Positions 1-6,700 of a stretch of DNA of 7,152 nt are shown in pieces. Location of the stretch: assembly GCA_035604215.1 (NCBI GenBank), contig DATNIW010000152.1:1-7152 (forward strand), given 5' to 3'. The stretch is from UBA5070 sp035604215. GTDB lineage: Bacteria > Fibrobacterota > Fibrobacteria > UBA5070. Each line of letters opens with the position of its first letter. Within the stretch, counting starts at the first letter, position 1. A program made the position numbers and the translations under genes. A model generated the notes under the pieces. It did not search any database and had not been told where the DNA came from. It saw nothing but the letters and a program-made list of their open reading frames with translations.

Positions 1-72
1 ACGGCGGCGGAGCCGGAGCCCGCGGCGCAGGAAGAGAAGGGGACCGTGGAGGAGAACGCCGCCGCCGAATGA
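1..72 (+). CDS. nusA: C-terminal end of an upstream gene, probably transcription factor NusA (5' partial)
   Basis: Only the last 23 codons and a TGA stop are present. The visible tail is rich in Glu and Ala (it reads TAAEPEPAAQEEKG and ends in ENAAAE), with no domain to identify. The reading frame and the same-strand placement 50 nt before the infB start support a real gene end. The name rests on context: nusA directly precedes infB in very many bacteria, and NusA proteins often end in an acidic tail. NusA binds RNA polymerase and controls pausing, termination and antitermination. A small ylxR-type gene sometimes lies between nusA and infB and could be the true owner of this tail. The stop codon overlaps an ATG at 69-71 that is in the infB frame, but that ATG is probably not the infB start. 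Confidence 0.5.
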   Translation, partial: TAAEPEPAAQEEKGTVEENAAAE

Positions 73-110
73 GCGGCCCGGATTCCGCCACCGTCGCACC
101 AACACACCGA

Positions 111-118
111 GAGAGAGG
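111..118 (+). promoter_or_regulatory. Ribosome binding site supporting the GTG start of infB at 123
   Basis: A purine-rich GAGAGAGG lies 4 nt before the GTG at 123 (7 nt from its GAGAG part), a reasonable Shine-Dalgarno position. The alternative in-frame ATG at 69 has its nearest purine run (GGAGGAG, 48-54) 14 nt away, which is too far. The protein starting at 123 begins SKTRITDVA after the initiator, matching the usual IF-2 N-terminus, while the extra 18 residues from 69 look like untranslated leader. This decides the start in favour of 123. Confidence 0.6.
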
Positions 119-122
119 CTTC

Positions 123-3100
123 GTGAGCAAGACCAGAATCACCGATGTAGCGACCGAGTTCGAGATCGCCAAGGAATCCGTCCTCAAGCATCTGAAGGAT
201 GCCGGGTTCGAGGTGCGATCCGTCCTTTCGCCCATCGAAAGCGCCTGGGTGGACAAGATCCGTCCCGTCCTCGAGGACGAGCGCGCGAAGACCGGGAAGT
301 CCAGGCCCAAGAAGGCCGCGCCCAAGAAGAAGGCCGAAGCGACCGGCGAAGCCCCGGCCGAACCGAAGCCCAAGAAGGCCGCGCCCAGGAAGAAGGCCGA
401 ACCCGAGCCCGCACAGGCGTCCCCCCCCTCTCCGGCGCCGGGCATCCAAGCCCCGACCTCCTCTCCGGAGACACCGGTGGCGCCCGCGCGGACCTCGGCC
501 CCCGAACCTGTCGTCACGGGAGCGCCGCAACCGAAGCCAGCCCCCGCCCAGACCATCCCGCCCCCGGCCCCGGCCGCGCTCCAACCTTCCGCACCGGTCG
601 CGGAACAGGCCCCGATGGCCCCTCCGCCGACCCCCTCCGCACCCCAGGCCTCGGCGACCGCGGACACCATCCGCCCCGCCCTGACGGCGCCGGTGCGCAG
701 GCAACCCTCGTTCAATCCCGACCGCCCGGACCGACCCCGTCCCCCTGCGGCTGCGGCCTCCTACCAGCCGACCCCCCGCGGCATCACCGGCGGACCTCGC
801 CCGGGCTTCGGCCCCGGAGGCGAACGGCCGGCGGGAGCCCCCGGAGCCGCCCCGCGCGACGGGCAACCCGGTGCGCCTGGCGCGGCGGGCCGCGATGGTC
901 GCCCGGACAGGAATGGTCCTCCCCGCGACGGACGCATGGATCGCGGAGTCTCCGTGGGAGCCCGACCCGCGGGTGTCGGCCCACGTCCCGACGGACGCGG
1001 CCCCGGAGGCCCCGGAGGTGCTCCAGGCGCTCCCGGCGGCTACCAGGGCGGCAGGCCCGGCCAAGGCGGCGGACCCTACCGCGGTGGAGCCCCTGGCGGG
1101 CAGGGCGGTTATCGAGGCGCGCCCCCGGCGGGCGGCCCATACAGAGGTGGTCCCGGCGGGCCTCGGCCCGGATTCGGCGGCCCCCCCGGGACGGGCACGC
1201 CCGGCCAGGGCACCCTGCAGCCCGGCCAGCAGGCGGGAGCGTTCGGCGCCCCCGTGGGCAAGGGAACGGCCGGCCGCAAGCGCAAGACCAAGGACCAGAT
1301 CGAGAGCGAGATCTTCTACCAGACCCAGCAGAACGTCAACAAGGTCATGGTCTCCCTGGATCGCGGCAAGATCCAACGCCGCTACGCACGCGGCGGCGGC
1401 GGCCACATGGAAGACCAGGGGGAAGAGAAGAAGGTCCTCAAGGTCGCCGAATTCATCACCATCGCGGAACTCGCGAACCTTTTGAACGTGGCGCCGGCCC
1501 AGGTCATCGCCAAGGCGATGGGCATGGGGCTCATGGTGACCATCAACGCCCGGCTGGACCACGAGACCATCGGCATCATCGCCGACGAGTTCGGGTTCCA
1601 GGCGATCCTGATGGACGAATACGCCGAGGACATCGGCGAGTCGCAGGAAGACCTCGGGGAGGAGTCCGCCGACGGTCCCCGCTCGCCCATCGTCACGGTC
1701 ATGGGCCACGTGGACCACGGCAAGACGTCGCTCCTGGACTACCTGCGCAAGACCCACGTGATCACCGGCGAGGCCGGCGGCATCACGCAGCACATCGGCG
1801 CCTACGAGGTGAAGACCGACCACGGCACGGTGACCTTCCTGGACACGCCGGGACACGAGGCGTTCTCCGCGATGCGCGCCCGCGGCGCCAAGGTGACGGA
1901 CATCGTGGTCCTGGTGGTGGCCGCTGACAGCAACGTCATGCCCCAGACCAAGGAAGCCATCGACCACGCCCGCGCCGCCAACGTGCCCATCGTCGTGGCC
2001 ATCAACAAGATCGACCTCCCCGCCGCCAACCCCGACAACGTCCGCGCCCAGCTGGGCGCCTACGGCATCGAGGTGGAACAGTGGGGCGGCAAGGTCCAGT
2101 GCGTGGAGATCTCCGCCAAGAAGGGGACCAACATGGACAAGCTCCTCGACGCCCTCCTCCTGGAGGCCGAGGTGCTGGGTCTGCGCGCCAATCCCACCGT
2201 GCGCGCCAAGGGAACCGTCATCGAATCCCGCCTGGACAAGGGCAAGGGGTCCATCGCCACCATGCTGGTCCAGGAAGGAACGCTCCGCGTGGGCGACGCC
2301 ATCCTGGTGGGCTCCTACGCCGGCAAGATCCGCATGCTCATGGACGAGACGGGCAGACCCCGCGAAGAGGCCGGACCTTCGGTTCCGGTCCAGGTGCTGG
2401 GCATCGACGGCGTCCCGCAGGCGGGCGACACCTTCCTGCAGATGGACGACGACCGCGAAGCCCGCGAGATCGCCGGAAGGCGTCTGCGCGCCCAGAAGGA
2501 GCGCGAACTGCGCCGGGCCCAGCGCATGTCGCTGGAAGACCTTTCCAACAAGATCGCCGCCGGGGAGGAGCAGCAGACGCTGCGCGTCATCGTCAAGGGC
2601 GACGTGGACGGCTCCGTGGAGGCCATCGCGGCCTCGCTGGAGCAGTTGACCACCAAGGAAGTGCGGGTGCAGATCCTGTCCCGCGCCGTGGGCGGGATCA
2701 AGGAAGCCGACGTCATGCTGGCCGCCGCCTCCGACGCCATCATCGTCGCCTTCCACGTGCGTCCCGACGCCAACACCCGCGAACTCGCCAGCCGCGAAGG
2801 CGTGGAGATCCGGTCCTACCGCATCATCTACGAGGTTGTGGACGACATCCGCAAGGCGATGGAGGGCATGCTCAAGCCCGAGATCAAGGAAGAGGTCTCG
2901 GCGGAGGCCGAGGTGCGCGCCGTGTTCCGGGTCCCCAAGCAGGGAGCGGTGGCCGGTTGCTACGTGCAGTCCGGAACCGTGGAACGCAAGGCCAAGGCCC
3001 GCGTGTACCGCAACGGCGTGGAGGTGGCCGAATCCAAGGTCATCACCCTCAAGCGCTTCAAGGACGACGTGACCGAAGTCCGCTCCGGCTTCGAATGCGG

Positions 3101-3200
3101 CATCGGCCTGGACAACTTCGACGACTACAAGGAAGGGGACGTCATCGCCTTCTTCCGCCAGTTCGAGGTCGCCCGGAAGCTGTCGGACACCAAGGCGTGA
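123..3200 (+). CDS. infB: Translation initiation factor IF-2
   Basis: IF-2 is the cytoplasmic GTPase that brings fMet-tRNA to the 30S subunit and promotes 50S joining. From the GTG start the protein has 1025 residues, longer than the E. coli (890) and Bacillus (716) forms because of the linker. Domains in order: a first IF2_N domain (about 1-55); a disordered Lys/Pro/Ala then Gly/Arg linker (about 60-380); a charged helical stretch (about 385-437); a second IF2_N domain (about 443-492); the G domain; beta-barrel domain II (about 693-775); domain III (about 802-916); and the C-terminal fMet-tRNA-binding barrel (about 925-1019). The G domain is intact: G1 GHVDHGKT at 528-535, G2 Thr555 in GGITQH, G3 DTPGHE at 574-579 with catalytic His578, G4 NKID at 628-631, G5 SAK at 664-666. 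The C2 barrel keeps the conserved ECGIG segment with Cys992. It sits 50 nt after the upstream gene and 19 nt before rbfA, so it is mid-operon. The identification is certain; the exact start is less so, since ATG 69 would add 18 residues. Confidence 0.98.
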   Translation: MSKTRITDVATEFEIAKESVLKHLKDAGFEVRSVLSPIESAWVDKIRPVLEDERAKTGKSRPKKAAPKKKAEATGEAPAEPKPKKAAPRKKAEPEPAQASPPSPAPGIQAPTSSPETPVAPARTSAPEPVVTGAPQPKPAPAQTIPPPAPAALQPSAPVAEQAPMAPPPTPSAPQASATADTIRPALTAPVRRQPSFNPDRPDRPRPPAAAASYQPTPRGITGGPRPGFGPGGERPAGAPGAAPRDGQPGAPGAAGRDGRPDRNGPPRDGRMDRGVSVGARPAGVGPRPDGRGPGGPGGAPGAPGGYQGGRPGQGGGPYRGGAPGGQGGYRGAPPAGGPYRGGPGGPRPGFGGPPGTGTPGQGTLQPGQQAGAFGAPVGKGTAGRKRKTKDQIESEIFYQTQQNVNKVMVSLDRGKIQRRYARGGGGHMEDQGEEKKVLKVAEFITIAELANLLNVAPAQVIAKAMGMGLMVTINARLDHETIGIIADEFGFQAILMDEYAEDIGESQEDLGEESADGPRSPIVTVMGHVDHGKTSLLDYLRKTHVITGEAGGITQHIGAYEVKTDHGTVTFLDTPGHEAFSAMRARGAKVTDIVVLVVAADSNVMPQTKEAIDHARAANVPIVVAINKIDLPAANPDNVRAQLGAYGIEVEQWGGKVQCVEISAKKGTNMDKLLDALLLEAEVLGLRANPTVRAKGTVIESRLDKGKGSIATMLVQEGTLRVGDAILVGSYAGKIRMLMDETGRPREEAGPSVPVQVLGIDGVPQAGDTFLQMDDDREAREIAGRRLRAQKERELRRAQRMSLEDLSNKIAAGEEQQTLRVIVKGDVDGSVEAIAASLEQLTTKEVRVQILSRAVGGIKEADVMLAAASDAIIVAFHVRPDANTRELASREGVEIRSYRIIYEVVDDIRKAMEGMLKPEIKEEVSAEAEVRAVFRVPKQGAVAGCYVQSGTVERKAKARVYRNGVEVAESKVITLKRFKDDVTEVRSGFECGIGLDNFDDYKEGDVIAFFRQFEVARKLSDTKA
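306..401 (+). repeat. Two 33-bp direct copies within the infB linker
   Basis: Positions 306-338 and 369-401 are near-identical 33-bp copies, 63 bp apart, differing by one base (AAG to AGG, Lys to Arg). Each encodes PKKAAP(K/R)KKAE, a Lys/Ala/Pro motif in the disordered N-terminal linker of IF-2. Basic Ala/Pro/Lys repeats of this kind are usual in long IF-2 linkers and probably arise by in-frame slippage or unequal exchange. Confidence 0.8.
774..1253 (+). repeat. Gly/Arg/Pro-rich low-complexity linker within IF-2
   Basis: This segment encodes IF-2 residues about 218-377, almost wholly Gly, Pro, Arg, Ala and some Gln, with scattered Tyr and Phe. Recurrent short motifs include PYRGG (twice), GGYRG, GGYQGG and PRPGFG (twice), together resembling the RGG/YGG low-complexity segments of RNA-binding proteins. 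No folded domain is expected. The region stays in frame with infB throughout. Several ORFs in other frames across it are composition shadows of GC-rich codons and were not called. Confidence 0.8.
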
Positions 3201-3219
3201 ACCGCCCGCGGGTGCCAGC

Positions 3220-3615
3220 GTGAACCGCGGCGCGAGGCGGAGCGGCGCGAGCCGCACCACCTCGGTCGGGGAACAGATCCGCCGGGAGTTCTCCCAGCTC
3301 CTCCTGGAGGGGCTGAAGGACCCGCGGATCGGGTTCGTCACCGTCTCCACCGTCAAGGTCTCCTCGGACATGGGCGTGGCCACCGTGAACTACACGGTGC
3401 TGGGCTCCGACAAGAGCCTGCGGGACACCGAGATCGGCCTGGAGCAATCGGCGGGCTGGATCCGACGGGAACTGGCGCACCGCCTCAAGCTGCGGCACAT
3501 GCCCACGCTGCGCTTCCTGCACGACAAGAACCTGGAGAATTCCTTCCACATCCAAGGGCTTCTGACCCAGCTTCCGGACGAGGATCGCAAGCCGCTGGAG
3601 CCCGAAGAGGACTGA
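3220..3615 (+). CDS. rbfA: 30S ribosome-binding factor RbfA
   Basis: RbfA binds the small subunit late in assembly and is needed for 16S rRNA 5'-end maturation and for growth in the cold. The 131-residue product matches the family's usual length (E. coli 133). It shows the expected pattern: a basic N-terminus leading into a helix (VGEQIRREFSQLL), the beta strands IGFVTVSTVKVSSD and ATVNYTVLG, then the helix holding the KH type II 'AxG' kink, here Ser77-Ala78-Gly79 before WIRREL, and the strand MPTLRFLHD followed by NLENSFHI. The first position of the kink is Ser instead of the usual Ala, a mild change. The C-terminus is acidic (EPEED). The start is a GTG with no convincing Shine-Dalgarno, only 19 nt after the infB stop, so coupling to infB translation is likely. 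It appears to be the last gene of this operon, with no truB or rpsO directly following. The exact start is the least certain point. Confidence 0.93.
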   Translation: MNRGARRSGASRTTSVGEQIRREFSQLLLEGLKDPRIGFVTVSTVKVSSDMGVATVNYTVLGSDKSLRDTEIGLEQSAGWIRRELAHRLKLRHMPTLRFLHDKNLENSFHIQGLLTQLPDEDRKPLEPEED

Positions 3616-3656
3616 AGTCCCGTGGTCCTGTTTCTGATCCGCGAGGAATCCCGCAC

Positions 3657-3674
3657 AAAGCGATCCCCCGCTTT
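3657..3674 (+). terminator. Weak hairpin after rbfA, possible operon terminator
   Basis: A perfect 6-bp inverted repeat, AAAGCG (3657-3662) and CGCTTT (3669-3674), encloses a 6-nt loop, 41 nt after the rbfA stop. The 3' arm ends in TTT but no T-tract follows, so it is not a classical intrinsic terminator. It is the only palindrome of note I found in this gap besides a 4-bp stem across the rbfA stop (GGAC/GTCC, 3609-3619). A role in ending the nusA-infB-rbfA transcript is an inference from position. Confidence 0.25.
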
Positions 3675-3701
3675 CCAAGAGCCCACCCCGGAACATAGAT
3701 T
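3672..3701 (+). promoter_or_regulatory. Possible sigma-70-like promoter for the lipoprotein gene
   Basis: TTTCCA (3672-3677) and TAGATT (3696-3701) are 18 nt apart and each match 4 of 6 positions of the TTGACA/TATAAT consensus. They lie 55 nt upstream of the lipoprotein ATG in a locally more AT-rich stretch. The match is weak, overlaps the 3' arm of the hairpin noted at 3657-3674, and the host's promoter consensus is unknown. It is listed because a change of gene function here makes a new promoter likely somewhere in 3616-3745. Confidence 0.2.
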
Positions 3702-3755
3702 GGCGCTTGCTGCTCTGACTCCCGCATATCTGGTGCAAAGGCACGGAGACACTCC

Positions 3756-6700
3756 ATGAAATTCAACCGCCATTCCCTCCGACCTCTCGCAACCATCGCC
3801 GCCGGGCTCCTGGCCTTGGTGGCCTGCCAGAACGCGACCGATTCCAACTCGAATTCGGACACTCCCGTGGTCGCGACGGGCCAATTCCCCATCGCCGCCC
3901 CCCGGATCCCCGACAGCGCGGCCTGGATCTTCCAGAAGGACACGGTGGCCAAGAATCCAACCTGCCCGACCAGCGGCCAGGACAGCGCGATCACCTGCAC
4001 GGAAACCTTCGATCTCCCGCATTCCCTGGGCAAGGACTCCGTCGCTCTGCAGCTCTGGACCCTGGGCGTCCAGACCTACACGGTCTATTTCAAGGAATCG
4101 GGAAGTCCCACGACACTTTCCTTCGCAACTGCCTCGGTCGTTTCCCTGGACACACTCCTGCTTTCGAAATTCGCGGATCTGTCCGCCGGACAGAGGACCT
4201 CCTTCGGAAACGGGCCTTCCGGATTGGTCGCCTACTACGCGAGCCTGATCCTCTCCAACGATCCTGCAGTGGTGGGCAAAGCCCTGCCCGTGGGCATGAG
4301 CCTCGATTCCGTGGAAAAGCAGATCGTCCGTGTCGGTGTGGACAGCGGCAAGACCCTGTCGCAGTTGACTTCGTTGAACATCCATGTGGGCTCCACGACA
4401 CTCGCATTGGACTCCACCACCATCCGGTTGGACATCTCCGTCCTGATCCAGGCCAAGCTCATCCCGGCGTCGGATTCCGCAGCCCTCTTCCCACCCTACC
4501 CGGTGCAGGTCTCCACACCGGTCGCCGTCGCGGGGAATCTCACCGCCGGGGGGAGCGCGGTTGGCGTCACAGGCGCCTTCTCCTGGACCACGGGGCACAA
4601 TTTCAAGCCGACCATCCGCATCCGGACAGTCGTGCCCGGCGATTCGGCGAACATCGAGACGCCAACGGAGCGATACTTTCCCACCGACACCACATGGAAC
4701 TTGAACGGAAATCTGTCCTTGCTGGCCACCGCATCGGCTTCGGCAGGAACGGACACGCTGTTCATCACGTTGTCGGACGACTCGGGACATAGCGCCACCT
4801 CTTCCGCGACCTTCACCGTGACGGCCGCGTCCGCCTTGGCCGCACCAGGCTTCACCCCTGCGGGAGGCTCCTACGCCATCGCCCAGAGCGTCTCGTTGAC
4901 CACCTCCTCGACCGGGGCCCAGATCTACTACACCACCGACGGAACGGCACCCACCACGGCATCGACGAAATACGCCGACACCGCGATCTCGGTGCCGGTC
5001 GGGGAGACCATCCAGGCCATCGCAGTGGAAGCAGGACACCCCACCAGTGCGGTCGGCAGCGCCACGTACACCATCGGGGTGGCGGGCTCCCCGGCCTTCA
5101 GCCCCGCGGCCGGAACCTATTCGACCGCCCAGAACGTGTCGCTGACGTCCGCCACGACGGGAGCGACCATCTACTACACCACGGACGGGTCCGCCCCGAC
5201 CCCCGCCTCCACGAAGTACACCGGGGCTGCCGTCCCCGTGGTCGCGAGCGAGACCATCCAAGCCATCGCCGTCGCGGTCGGGATGGCCACAAGTCCCGCG
5301 GCAAGCGCCGCGTACGCCATCGGATCCACTGGCGCCCCGACCTTCACCCCTGCGGCGGGGACCTTCTCCTCCGCCCAGAACGTGGTCCTGAGCTCCGCCT
5401 CCGCAGGAGCCACCATCTACTACACGACCGACGGCTCCACTCCGACCTCGGCATCCACCAAATACAACGACACCGCCCTCGCCGTCGTCGGCTCGGAAAC
5501 CATCAAGGCCATCGCCATCGCCAATGGCTTCACGAGCTCCACCACCACATCCGTCTATGCCATCTCCATTCCCGGGCAAACGGCCTCTCCCACATTCACG
5601 CCGGCGCCAGGCACCTACTCCTCGGCCCAAAACGTGGCGCTGAGTTGCGCGACCTCCGGCGCCACCATCTACTACACCGTGGATGGGACCCCGCCCACCA
5701 CCAGCTCCAGCGTCTACGGTGCCCCGATCTCCGTCGCAGCTTCGGAGACCGTCAAGGCCCTGGCCGTCGCCTCGGGGTCCACCAACAGCCAGGTGGCCAG
5801 TGCCGCCTACACCATCCAGCTCCCCGCCGCCGCTCCCACCTTCAGTCCGGCGGGAGCCACCTATACCTCGTCACAGAACGTGACCTTGGCTTCGACCACA
5901 TCGGGGGCCGTCATCTACTACACCCTGGACGGATCCACCCCCACCACCAGCTCCAGCGTGTATTCCACACCCATCGGCGTCGGTGCCAGCCAGACCATCA
6001 AGGCCATCGCGGTGGCCACAAATGTCGGCACCAGTTCGGTTTCCAGCGCGGTCTACACCATCAATGTCCCCGGCGTGACGGCAAGTCCCACGTTCAGCCC
6101 GGTGGCGGGCACCTACACGGCGTCGCAGAGCGTGACCTTGGCCTCGGCAACCACCGGTGCAACCATCTACTACACCCTGGACGGGACCCCGCCCACCACC
6201 AGCTCGAGCGTCTACTCCAGCCCGATCGGCGTGGGTGCCAACGAAACCATCAAGGCGATGGCCATGGCAACCGGATCCAGTGCCAGCGCCGTGACCACCG
6301 CGGCCTACGTGATCTCCATCCCCGGCGTGACGGCCACCCCCACCTTCACCCCGGCTGCCGGCACCTACACCGCGGCACAAAGCGTGACTCTCGCTTCCAC
6401 CACGGCCGGCGCCACCATCTACTACACACTGGACGGAAGCCCTCCCTCCACAGCTTCCAGCGTCTACTCCACCCCCCTCGCTGTGGGCGCGTCCGAGACC
6501 ATCAAAGCCTTCGCGGTGGCCGCGGGATCCACCAACAGCACCGTGGGCACGGCCGCCTACATCATCCAGTTGCCGGCCGCGACTCCGACCTTCAGCCCTG
6601 CAGCAGGAAATGTCACGGTGGGCCAGTCCGTGACGCTGGGTTGCACAACCCCTTCGGCCAGCATCTACTACACCACCGATGGATCGCCACCCACCACTTC

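Noticed and set aside
69..122. ATG at 69 as the infB start, overlapping the upstream stop as ATGA
   Set aside because: The nearest purine-rich site is 14 nt away, and the 18 extra residues do not resemble an IF-2 N-terminus. GTG 123 has a better-placed site and the expected SKTRI beginning.
1407..3200. Internal in-frame ATG that could give a short IF-2 isoform
   Set aside because: Shorter IF-2 forms from internal starts are known in E. coli, and this ATG lies just before the second IF2_N domain, but there is no Shine-Dalgarno-like sequence in the GC-rich bases before it.
2081..3223. A 380-codon plus-strand open frame overlapping the 3' half of infB
   Set aside because: It is in another frame of a confidently identified IF-2 coding region and gives a Gly/Arg/Pro-rich product with no motifs.
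3390..5630. A 746-codon open frame on the minus strand across rbfA and the lipoprotein gene
   Set aside because: Its product is Gly/Arg-rich with no recognisable domain and lies wholly opposite rbfA and the lipoprotein gene. High GC with few stop-forming triplets in this antisense frame explains it.
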